Shown here: positions 1 to 6,627 of the stretch, piece by piece
Numbering within the stretch: position 1 is the first letter of the stretch
Layout of the letters: each line of letters starts with the position of its first letter
NCBI GenBank assembly: GCA_037445815.1
Contig: JBBIJV010000049.1
Coordinates: 1 to 20,191, forward strand
DNA: 20,191 bases
DNA from: FEN-1219 sp037445815
GTDB taxonomy: Bacteria; Pseudomonadota; Gammaproteobacteria; Steroidobacterales; Rariloculaceae
Direction: 5' to 3'
Translations under genes and position numbers: made by a program
Notes under the pieces: model-generated
Seen by the model: the letters and a program-made list of their open reading frames with translations, nothing else
The model's database searches: none
What the model was told of the DNA's origin: nothing

Positions 1-86
1 GCCTGCGCGTGCGCCCCCGCGACGAACGCGGCGCTCGCAGCCAACGCGGCGCTCGCTACGAGCGAAAGCTTGAGCCCACGGTTCAT
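1..86 (-). CDS. Exported protein, N-terminal fragment (cut by window edge)
   Basis: Only the first 28 complete codons of this minus-strand gene are in the window. They read as a textbook signal peptide: MNRGLKLSLV, then an Ala-rich hydrophobic stretch ending in the likely signal peptidase I site AHA-QA. The ATG at 86-84 is preceded by a GGGGGA purine run about 11 nt upstream. A second ATG slightly upstream hits a stop after three codons, so it is not the start. The gene begins 49 nt after the stop of the DUF6152 gene on the same strand, so it is probably the fourth or later member of that operon. The mature protein is outside the window and its function cannot be inferred. Confidence 0.6.
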   Translation of the reverse strand, partial: MNRGLKLSLVASAALAASAAFVAGAHAQ

Positions 87-135
87 ATGAATTTCATCCC
101 CCGATCGAGCGACGGCACCGTTCGCAGTGCTCGCT

Positions 136-531
136 TTAGTCGAAGGTCTCGCCCTGGAAGCCCCAGCCGAACCCGTCGGACGGGCGCAGCAAGCTCCGCA
201 TGCGGAGCCGATGGTCGATCGGATTGCGGCCCGGGTTGCCCGTGATGACGACCTTGTCGCCCACCTTCAGGGAGTCGCGCGTGATGCCTTGGCCCGTCAG
301 TGCGCCGGCGCCGCCCCATTCGACGCCCCAGCGCTGCATCTCGCCGTTCTCGTCGGGCGCCATCACGTGCACCCACGCGTGCGGGTTACGGAACATGAAC
401 TGCACCAGCTCGCCTTCGATCTGAACTGTCTTACTCTCGTCGTAGGTGGCGGTGAACGAGTGATGCGCGGAGGCCGACACTCCCGAGAGCAGCGCGCCAG
501 CGGCCATACAAAGGGTCCATTTTCGCTTCAC
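136..531 (-). CDS. DUF6152 family periplasmic protein
   Basis: A 131-aa protein of the DUF6152 type, whose function is unknown. Family hallmarks visible are a signal peptide followed directly by AHHSF, a central NPHAWVHV block, and the pattern GITRDSLKVGDKVVITG near the C-terminus. Members are small exported beta-rich proteins. The GTG at 531 is chosen over the ATG at 552 because GGAGG lies six bases upstream of the GTG, and because starting at VKRKWTL gives a normal basic n-region. With this start the gap to the upstream metallo-beta-lactamase-fold gene is 28 nt. The strand and spacing place it in the same operon as the three other exported proteins. Residues such as the HH pair could bind metal, but that is only a guess. 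Confidence 0.82.
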   Translation of the reverse strand: MKRKWTLCMAAGALLSGVSASAHHSFTATYDESKTVQIEGELVQFMFRNPHAWVHVMAPDENGEMQRWGVEWGGAGALTGQGITRDSLKVGDKVVITGNPGRNPIDHRLRMRSLLRPSDGFGWGFQGETFD

Positions 532-559
532 GACAGACCTCCGAATCAGCAAACGAACG

Positions 560-1678
560 TCAAGAACCTTGTTCCTTCAAGCTGCGGTAGACGGCTTCGA
601 TGAACATCTCCGTGGTCCACGAGCCGCCCTTGGAGCCGAATCGCCCCTCGTAGCCGAAGGTGGGCCGGCGCTCGATGACCTGCTGAAGCGTCAGCCCTTC
701 GTCGATCAGCGCTTGAACCTGATCGCGAATGATCGTGAGCATGTCGCGGTAATAGCCGACGTCGGCCGAATCGGCGAGCCGCCCGTGCCCCGGGATGATC
801 ATCGTGCCGCCTTCGGTGCGGAACTCGGGGATCGCGAGCTTCAAGATCGCGTTCAGCCCGGCGAGCACGCCGTTGATGCTGCCGCCCGAGTCGACGTCGA
901 TGATCGGAAAACTGTCCATGTTCACGAGATCGCCCGCGGCGATGACGTCGGAGCCGCGAAAGAATACGAAGCTGTCGCCGTCCGTCGTGCCGTTCGGCAC
1001 GTGGAAGATCTGTATGCCTTCGTCGTTGAAGAAAGTGCTGATCTTGTAGTCGCGCGTGAAAAACGTCTCCGTGGGCAAGGCGCCGAACGGCATGTCGGCC
1101 TCGACCATGCGATTCAGCACGTTCTCGTGCGCGAGCACGGCCGCGCCCTCCGACGAATCCGCGATCGTACCTGCGACGTTTCCGCCCGTGTACGTGATGC
1201 CTTGCGCCGCGATCGCCTCGTTGCCGCCGATGCTGTGCGGCAGCGAGCTCGTATTGATGATGTAGCGCACGGGCTTGGGCGGAGCGTGCGTGTTGACGGG
1301 GAACCGCGAGCGCGTCTCGGCGCCCCCGCGCGGCGGCAGGTACACGTCGAGGAAGCCGAACGCGTTGAGCTGCGCCTGGAGCTCCCTGATCGCGGTCATC
1401 ACGCGCTCGCTGTACCGCGCCTCGCCGGAGTTGACGAGCATGACGCCGTCGGGCCCGACCGAAGCCGCGATGTTCGTTCCGGCGCCGACGAGCATCCAGA
1501 TGTTTTTGCGCACGGGCCACCAGTGGAGCTCGCCGGGCGTCTCTTCGCGCTGCTGCGCGCGCTGGGGTCCTCGCGATTGCGCGTCGGCCGCCGGTGCGGC
1601 AGCGACGGTGAGCACCGCCGTAGCCGCGAGGCAAGCGGCGGCACGGCGAAGCAGTGCTCGGGGCGCGTAGCGGGCCAT
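560..1678 (-). CDS. Exported MBL-fold protein with a degenerate metal site
   Basis: A 372-aa protein with a signal peptide (residues 1-33, ending ADA-QS) followed by a metallo-beta-lactamase fold. Fold landmarks are NIWMLVGAGTNIAASVGPDGVMLVNSG (about 59-85), INTSSLPHSIGGNEAI (141-156), TTDGDSFVFFRGSDVIAAGDLVN (231-253) and IIPGHG (294-299). The usual ligand motif THxHxDH is replaced by TSSLPHS, so Ser144, Leu146, His148 and Ser149 stand where His, His, Asp and His are expected. The later HT motif is TT (Thr231). Only Asp250 and His298 of the expected zinc ligands remain. It may therefore be a non-catalytic binding protein, or use another metal geometry. The ATG at 1678 is two bases after the stop of the upstream gene. 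The same frame stays open upstream, so the longer open frame is an overlap artefact. Confidence 0.85.
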   Translation of the reverse strand: MARYAPRALLRRAAACLAATAVLTVAAAPAADAQSRGPQRAQQREETPGELHWWPVRKNIWMLVGAGTNIAASVGPDGVMLVNSGEARYSERVMTAIRELQAQLNAFGFLDVYLPPRGGAETRSRFPVNTHAPPKPVRYIINTSSLPHSIGGNEAIAAQGITYTGGNVAGTIADSSEGAAVLAHENVLNRMVEADMPFGALPTETFFTRDYKISTFFNDEGIQIFHVPNGTTDGDSFVFFRGSDVIAAGDLVNMDSFPIIDVDSGGSINGVLAGLNAILKLAIPEFRTEGGTMIIPGHGRLADSADVGYYRDMLTIIRDQVQALIDEGLTLQQVIERRPTFGYEGRFGSKGGSWTTEMFIEAVYRSLKEQGS

Positions 1679-1680
1679 CG

Positions 1681-2562
1681 TCAGTCTCGCTGCGGCGCCC
1701 GCTGCGCCGACGTGTAGCCCAAGCGCGCGAGCTTGTCGCGGTATTCGGGGTACATCGTCTCGGCGCCGTCGAAGTAGAGCTCGTGCGGCAGGCCGTAATA
1801 GTCGGAGAAGCTGTAGATCTGGTCGTTTGTGCCGGGCAGCCAATGCGGCACGTAGCCTTCGGGGCGCACCACCTCGGTTACGATCGTGCAGGGGTAGGGC
1901 GGCACCTGCTGCGCGAGGTTCAGCCGATACTCGGTGCTGCGAATCAACGGCTCCGTCAGATACACGGGGTCGTATGCGACGATGACCCAAGTCAAGTAAT
2001 CCTGATTGTCGAAGCGGCGGCGGATCAGATACTCCGTCAACGTGGCGACGTCGCTCTGCGGCACGCCGTTGCGGCGGTAGTAATCCTCCTTCATGTGCGT
2101 CGTCCTGACGCGCAGCCGATCGCCTTCCCAGGTGCCCGTCGAGAAGCCGCCCCACGTGTGTGCGGCGTACTCGGGCGGGTGCGGGCGGCCGTCCATATAA
2201 ATAGGAGTGTTCGTCGAGCGCAGCCATTCGGTCTGGAAGGCGATGATCTGCCGCGACGCGGGGTCCACTTCCTTCCAGATGCGCAGATTCGACGGGCCGC
2301 GCTTGATGTATGCGGCCGAGTGCGGCCGGCATTGCCATTCGGGCAGCGATTGAATCGAGGCGTCCCAGATCTCGGCGCGGCGGATGGCCTCGCGCGACAG
2401 CGGCAGGCCCACGTACTCGCCCAAGTGCGGGTTGTCGATGTTGTCCTGCGCCTGGACGACGGGCCATTCGCCCGAAAAGTCCATTTGCGCGCCGGCGCCG
2501 CCGCAGGCGATAAAGGCGACGAAGCCCGCGATGGCGACCGGCAACCGAGGGAGTGTTCGCAT
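1681..2562 (-). CDS. Secreted protein of unknown function, 293 aa
   Basis: A 293-aa exported protein that I cannot assign to a named family. Residues 1-26 form a signal peptide. The likely cut is after GGAGA; Cys20 in FIAC could instead be a poor lipobox. The mature part starts MDFSGEWPVV. It carries a block seen in many exported hypothetical proteins of soil and marine bacteria: WGGFSTGTWEGDRLRVRTT, then a Ser and Glu-containing strand pair, then VAYDPVYLTEPLIRS. The 467-aa protein at 15460-16863 has a similar block, so the two may be distant relatives. It is the first gene of the minus-strand operon, and its stop is 2 nt before the start of the MBL-fold gene. The start codon has only a weak GGGGAC upstream. 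Confidence 0.75.
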   Translation of the reverse strand: MRTLPRLPVAIAGFVAFIACGGAGAQMDFSGEWPVVQAQDNIDNPHLGEYVGLPLSREAIRRAEIWDASIQSLPEWQCRPHSAAYIKRGPSNLRIWKEVDPASRQIIAFQTEWLRSTNTPIYMDGRPHPPEYAAHTWGGFSTGTWEGDRLRVRTTHMKEDYYRRNGVPQSDVATLTEYLIRRRFDNQDYLTWVIVAYDPVYLTEPLIRSTEYRLNLAQQVPPYPCTIVTEVVRPEGYVPHWLPGTNDQIYSFSDYYGLPHELYFDGAETMYPEYRDKLARLGYTSAQRAPQRD

Positions 2563-2969
2563 GGCGTGTGTGCTGTCCCCGCACGGCGCGCGCGCTCGAT
2601 GCTTGCGGCGCGGCGCTGTTGCGAATCATGGTAGCCGCGCCAACACCCCCCCAGCAAGCGAAGGGCCGCGGCAAGAGCCGGCGCACGCGCGGCGTTTTCT
2701 ATAGATTTTTCGGCTGCGAGAAGAAGCAAGGGCGGCGTGCGCGCCGCCGAACCGCTCGGTCGTTTCATGCGCGGCACACGTGTGTGAAGCACGACGGCGA
2801 GCGCGACGCACGGGCACGCAGCCCCGCCGTTGGCCTAGGTGGGATTCTGCCCACTGTTATGCTGGGCAACAAAAGTGGGCAGAAAAAATTGCAATGGCTT
2901 TCGAAGAGGCGTATGGTGGCGCCGCTCGAAAGCACAACAAAGCAGCCGTTCCTTCGGGAGCATTCCACG
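2563..2969. other. Divergent intergenic region
   Basis: About 400 bases separate the minus-strand secreted-protein operon from the plus-strand methyl-cycle operon, and promoters for both must lie here. I see no convincing gene. A GC hairpin (arms 2731-2737 and 2742-2748, loop of 4) is followed on the minus strand by a pyrimidine-rich stretch and could attenuate the minus transcript. An AT-rich island at 2698-2710 contains TATAGA, a possible -10 on either strand without a good -35 partner. The strongest element is the TGGGCA dyad near 2845-2884, listed separately. Confidence 0.5.
2845..2884. promoter_or_regulatory. Putative operator: 11-bp dyad with three TGGGCA copies
   Basis: TTCTGCCCACT at 2845-2855 is the exact reverse complement of AGTGGGCAGAA at 2874-2884. 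A further TGGGCA lies between them at 2863-2868. The three hexamers (2848-2853 minus, 2863-2868 plus, 2876-2881 plus) have centres 15 and 13 bp apart. The dyad lies 86-125 bp before the chosen start of the first methyl-cycle gene and overlaps a possible -10 (TGTTAT, 2855-2860) with TTGGCC about 19 bp upstream. There is no T-run after the stem on either strand, so it is not a terminator. An operator for the helix-turn-helix domain of the next gene is the obvious hypothesis; an RNA stem is the alternative. Confidence 0.4.
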
Positions 2970-4424
2970 GTGAGTCAGGGCTCGGCCGATTCTCTGCTCG
3001 GGGAGATCGAAGCGTTTTGTCGCCGCACCGGCATTGCCGAGTCGACGTTCGGCCGGCAAGCCGTCAACGACGGCAAGCTCTGCGTCCGTCTGCGCAACGG
3101 CAAGGACGTCACGCTCGAGACGGCCGCGAAGATTCGCGGGTTCATCGAGAGCCAGCGGAGCCAAGCGCCGCCCGCCACCTTGAACGGTGTCGAACATGTC
3201 GAGAGTAATAACAAGGGCAAGAACATGAGCGCGAACGTGAAGCGGAAAACCTCTCCCACCGCGGCCAGGGACGCCAAAGCCAAAGCTGCTGCGGCCAGCT
3301 CCGCCGATCGCCCGTTTCGCTTTTATGACAACCGCCAGAAGTATCTGGCCTTCGTCAACACCACGAACGAAAAGTGGAAGGTGGCCGAGCGCGCCACGCG
3401 CGAGCTCTCGCTGCTGAAGCCGACGCCTCCGGCGCTGCGCCTGTTCGACGCCGGCATGGGCGACGCCACGGTGCTCTCGCACATAATGCGGGCCATGCAC
3501 CGGCGCCACCCGACGATGCCGTTCTTCATCGTCGGCAAGGAAATCAGCCTCGAGGACGTTCGCCTGTCGCTCGAGAAGCTGCCGGACCGCTTCATCGAGC
3601 ATCCGGCCAACGTCATCGTCATCACGAACCTCTACTACGCCGAGGCGCCGTGGCTGCGGCCGCGCGACGTGCAGATGGCCGCGGCGTTGAACTGGAAAGA
3701 GGTGGCGCTCGAGGGGACGAGCTCCTACGAGTACGGCGAGCAGCTCCGCGCGCTCGATCAGTTCCTCGTCGACGGCTGGCAGGTGAAAGCGAGCGAGAAG
3801 ACGGGCAACCCGATGTACGTCCGGCCGTCCGTGCTCGTCATCTACCGCAAGGACCATTCGTTCCTGCTCGACGACGTCATTCCGAAGCCCGGCCAGGTCG
3901 GCGGCAATTACGACCTCGTCATCGCGTCGCAGCCGTGGCGCGCGCGCATGAGCGCGGAGTTCAAGGTGAAGAAAGTGCTGGCGCCGTTGGTGCGCAGCTT
4001 GGGGCCAGCGGGCCGCTTGCTCGCCGTTCAGTCGTGCGGCGACGACCCGGCGCTCGAGATGGTGAAGGAAATCTGGCCCGGCGAGGACCCGTTCAGGGTT
4101 AATCGGCACGAGCTCATCAAGGTGCTGCGCGACGAGCTCGGCCGCGAAGCGCGCGAATTCAACTTTGTCTCGGGCTCCGATGCGAAATCGATCTTCCGCT
4201 ACGAGATGCACACGCTTCCGAGCGAGGTACAGCAGAGCATCGGCACGTCGACCTTGTTTGCCGCCTGGAACGCCGCGAGCTACGTGGCGCAAATCGAGGA
4301 CGAGCGCATCGAGAATGCGATGCGCGACGGCGACAAGTACCTACAGGTCACGGCGAAGATCCTGAAGAAGCACAAGGGCCTCTGGTTCAACGACGAGAGC
4401 TTCGTCGTGTCGCGCAAGCAGTGA
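2970..4424 (+). CDS. HTH-methyltransferase fusion, first gene of the SAM-cycle operon
   Basis: A 484-aa protein with two parts. Residues about 8-62 form a small alpha-helical domain (EIEAFCRRTGIAESTFGRQ, then LRNGKDVTLETAAKIRGFI) that resembles short helix-turn-helix proteins common in alphaproteobacteria. After a low-complexity Ala/Lys linker (about 63-113) comes a class I SAM-dependent methyltransferase. Motif I is LRLFDAGMGDATVL (156-169), an acidic strand follows in FIVGKEIS, and the motif IV region reads DLVIASQPW. The substrate is unknown. The GTG at 2970 is favoured because CGGGAG lies 9-10 bases upstream and because the helical domain starts just after it. In-frame ATGs at 2859 and 2916 would put the dyad or unlike sequence into the protein. 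ATG 3225 would give the methyltransferase alone (399 aa). The gene runs straight into metF. Confidence 0.72.
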   Translation: MSQGSADSLLGEIEAFCRRTGIAESTFGRQAVNDGKLCVRLRNGKDVTLETAAKIRGFIESQRSQAPPATLNGVEHVESNNKGKNMSANVKRKTSPTAARDAKAKAAAASSADRPFRFYDNRQKYLAFVNTTNEKWKVAERATRELSLLKPTPPALRLFDAGMGDATVLSHIMRAMHRRHPTMPFFIVGKEISLEDVRLSLEKLPDRFIEHPANVIVITNLYYAEAPWLRPRDVQMAAALNWKEVALEGTSSYEYGEQLRALDQFLVDGWQVKASEKTGNPMYVRPSVLVIYRKDHSFLLDDVIPKPGQVGGNYDLVIASQPWRARMSAEFKVKKVLAPLVRSLGPAGRLLAVQSCGDDPALEMVKEIWPGEDPFRVNRHELIKVLRDELGREAREFNFVSGSDAKSIFRYEMHTLPSEVQQSIGTSTLFAAWNAASYVAQIEDERIENAMRDGDKYLQVTAKILKKHKGLWFNDESFVVSRKQ

Positions 4425-4450
4425 GCGCGCAGCCTGCGAGAGCACGCACG

Positions 4451-5359
4451 ATGGCGAACGACGAGCTGAAACGACACATCGCGGACTTCCTGCGCGATTA
4501 CTCGATCGAGATCACGCCGCACGACGCCGGCAAGCTCGACGCAATTCGTGCGGAGCTCGCCGAAGGCACGGCCGTGTACGTCGCGCATCCGCCCGGCGTG
4601 CCGATCGACGACATCGTGTCGCTCGCGGGGCAGGTGCAGAAGCTCGGGCTCAAGGCCACGCCGCATATCATCGCGCGCAAGCTCGAGAGCCGCGAGCAGC
4701 TCGAGCGCGCGCTCGCGCGTTGCCAGGAGCTCGGAATCGTGAACGCGCTGTGCGTTGCCGGCGACATCACGGCCGAGAAGCCGGCCTACAACAGTAGCCT
4801 CGAAGTGCTGCAAACAGGCTTGTTCGAGAAGTACGGCTTCCGCGAGGTGGGCGTCGCGGGCCACCCCGAAGGCAGCAAGGCCATTGGCGAGGAGCGCGTC
4901 GAGCAGGCGCTCAACGGCAAGGCGGAGTTCGCGAAGACGGCCGGCTTCAACCTCTACTTCGCCACCCAGTTCGGCTTCGATCCCCAGCCTTTCATCGACT
5001 GGGAGGCCGCGACGACGGCGAAGGGCATTAGGCTGCCGATCCACGTCGGCATGCCGGGACCGGCTTCGCTACGCCAGCTCGCGAAGTTCGCGATGCTCTG
5101 CGGCGTCGGCGCCTCGATGCGGATGCTCACCACGCGCACGAGCGCGATGGCGAATCTCTTGAGCACGCAGGCGCCCGACGAGATGGTCACGGCGCTCGCG
5201 CGCTACAAGGGCGCAAATCCGCAATCGCGCTTCAGAAAGGTTCATTTCTTCGCGTTCGGCGGCGTCGTCAAGACGGCTCGCTGGGCCAATGCTGTGATCT
5301 CGGGGCGGTTCGTCTTGAACAACCAGGCGACTGGGTTCCGCGTTGAAGACGTCAACTGA
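4451..5359 (+). CDS. metF: MetF-like methylenetetrahydrofolate reductase
   Basis: A 302-aa TIM-barrel flavoprotein of the methylenetetrahydrofolate reductase family, which reduces 5,10-methylene-THF to 5-methyl-THF for methionine synthesis. It is a divergent clade and not close to the E. coli enzyme. Landmarks are YSIEITPHDA (Glu20 is the likely catalytic acid), LCVAGDITAEKP (Asp105 in the flavin/folate-binding loop), FATQFGFD (Gln173) and the C-terminal HFFAFGG. The length matches the family (about 300 aa). An in-frame GTG at 4421 overlaps the previous stop (GTGA) and would add ten residues. ATG 4451 is preferred because MANDELKRHI fits the usual N-terminus and the extension is low in structure, but a coupled GTG start is possible. 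It sits between the methyltransferase and metK, consistent with methyl-group supply. Confidence 0.85.
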   Translation: MANDELKRHIADFLRDYSIEITPHDAGKLDAIRAELAEGTAVYVAHPPGVPIDDIVSLAGQVQKLGLKATPHIIARKLESREQLERALARCQELGIVNALCVAGDITAEKPAYNSSLEVLQTGLFEKYGFREVGVAGHPEGSKAIGEERVEQALNGKAEFAKTAGFNLYFATQFGFDPQPFIDWEAATTAKGIRLPIHVGMPGPASLRQLAKFAMLCGVGASMRMLTTRTSAMANLLSTQAPDEMVTALARYKGANPQSRFRKVHFFAFGGVVKTARWANAVISGRFVLNNQATGFRVEDVN

Positions 5360-5397
5360 AACTTTTTTTGATGTGACGGAAAAGTAGGTAGGTAACC

Positions 5398-6549
5398 ATG
5401 AGCAAGTCGTATCTGTTTACGTCGGAGTCGGTGGGCGAGGGCCATCCGGACAAAATGGCCGACCAGGTGTCGGACGCGATCCTCGACGCGATTTTGGCGC
5501 AAGAGCCGCGCAGTCGCGTGGCGTGTGAGACGCTGACGAAGACGGGCCTCGTGCTCGTCGCCGGCGAGATCACGACGAACGCCGTCATCGAAGTCGAGCA
5601 CATCGTCCGGCAAGTCGTGCTCGACATCGGGTACGACCATTCGGACAAGGGTTTCGACGGCAACACGTGCGCCGTCCTGAACGGCCTCGGCAAGCAGTCC
5701 CAGGACATCGCGCAGGGCGTCGACCGCCAGAACCCCGAAGACCAGGGCGCCGGCGACCAGGGCCTGATGTTCGGCTACGCGACGAACGAGACGGACAGCT
5801 ACATGCCCGCGCCGATCATCTTCTCGCACCGCCTCGTCGAAAAGCAGGCCGAGGTGCGCAAGAACGGCAAGCTGCCGTGGCTGCGGCCCGACGCGAAGAG
5901 CCAGTGCACGTTCCGCTACGAGAACGACAAGCCCGTCGGCATCGAGGCCGTCGTGCTCTCCACGCAGCACAGCCCAGACATCTCCCTGAAAGACCTCCAA
6001 GAGGCGGTCATGGAAGAGATCATCAAGCCCGTGCTGCCGGCGAAGTGGCTGAACAAGAACACGCAGTACCACATCAATCCGACCGGCCGGTTCGTGATCG
6101 GCGGCCCGATGGGCGACTGCGGCTTGACGGGCCGCAAGATCATCGTCGACACGTACGGCGGTTTCGCTCGCCACGGCGGCGGCGCGTTCTCGGGCAAGGA
6201 CCCGTCGAAGGTCGACCGCTCGGCGGCCTATGCCGCCCGCTACGTTGCGAAGAACGTCGTCGCGGCGGGCCTTGCGGACCGCTGCGAGGTGCAGGTGTCG
6301 TACGCGATCGGCGTGGCCAAGCCCACGTCCGTCACGGTGGAGACCTTCGGCACGAACAAGATCGCCGAGGACAAGATCAGCGCGCTCGTCGCCAAGCACT
6401 TCGACCTGCGTCCGTACGGCATCGTGAAGATGCTCGACCTGCTGAAGCCCGTCTACCGCAAGACGGCCTCGTACGGCCACTTCGGCCGTAGCGAGTTCAG
6501 CTGGGAGAAGACGGATCGCGCCGCGGCGTTGAAGGCCGACGCGAAGTAG
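5398..6549 (+). CDS. metK: S-adenosylmethionine synthetase
   Basis: A 383-aa methionine adenosyltransferase, which makes SAM from methionine and ATP in the cytoplasm. The three-domain family is unmistakable: the N-terminal TSESVGEGHPDK with the ATP/methionine-binding His, the GAGDQGLMFGYA loop that gates the active site, and the near-invariant HGGGAFSGKDPSKVDRS segment. The C-terminal blocks YGHFGR and FSWEKTD are also present. The length equals that of typical proteobacterial enzymes, and the sequence is close to gammaproteobacterial MetK. The ATG is preceded by GTAGGTAGGTAACC, which gives an adequate ribosome site. The gap to metF is only 38 nt, too short for a riboswitch plus expression platform, so it is probably co-transcribed. 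Confidence 0.98.
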   Translation: MSKSYLFTSESVGEGHPDKMADQVSDAILDAILAQEPRSRVACETLTKTGLVLVAGEITTNAVIEVEHIVRQVVLDIGYDHSDKGFDGNTCAVLNGLGKQSQDIAQGVDRQNPEDQGAGDQGLMFGYATNETDSYMPAPIIFSHRLVEKQAEVRKNGKLPWLRPDAKSQCTFRYENDKPVGIEAVVLSTQHSPDISLKDLQEAVMEEIIKPVLPAKWLNKNTQYHINPTGRFVIGGPMGDCGLTGRKIIVDTYGGFARHGGGAFSGKDPSKVDRSAAYAARYVAKNVVAAGLADRCEVQVSYAIGVAKPTSVTVETFGTNKIAEDKISALVAKHFDLRPYGIVKMLDLLKPVYRKTASYGHFGRSEFSWEKTDRAAALKADAK

Positions 6550-6562
6550 ATAGACGTGAATT

Positions 6563-6589
6563 ACGGCGCCTCGCTCGGCGAGGCGCCGT
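6563..6589 (+). promoter_or_regulatory. Perfect 12-bp hairpin between metK and the kinase gene
   Basis: ACGGCGCCTCGC (6563-6574) pairs perfectly with GCGAGGCGCCGT (6578-6589) around a 3-nt loop. It begins 13 nt after the metK stop and ends 38 nt before the kinase start. It is followed by TCCTCGAG and not a T-run, so it is a poor intrinsic terminator. It may instead protect the metK end of the message or mark partial attenuation within the operon. Confidence 0.5.
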
Positions 6590-6627
6590 TCCTCGAGACT
6601 TTCTGCAAACCCACAGGTGAGGAACGG

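Noticed and set aside
560..2686. A 708-aa fusion protein
   Set aside because: The open frame continues upstream of the MBL start by GC bias; the real genes are the 293-aa protein in another frame and the MBL protein starting at 1678.
2731..2748. Terminator hairpin in the divergent region
   Set aside because: It is upstream of both operons, and the following tract is mixed pyrimidine; at most an attenuator, so only mentioned in the intergenic entry.
2640..2970. SAH or SAM riboswitch ahead of the methyl-cycle operon
   Set aside because: I found none of the conserved cores known for SAH or SAM-II classes; the visible structure is a simple repeated dyad without an expression platform.
2835..4292. 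Long minus-strand open frame of 485 codons
   Set aside because: It is the antisense shadow of the methyltransferase gene; Arg/His/Val-rich composition and no ribosome site.
5360..5397. SAM/SAH-type riboswitch before metK
   Set aside because: The gap is only 38 nt, contains a T7 run and a ribosome site, and has no pairing to match the class.
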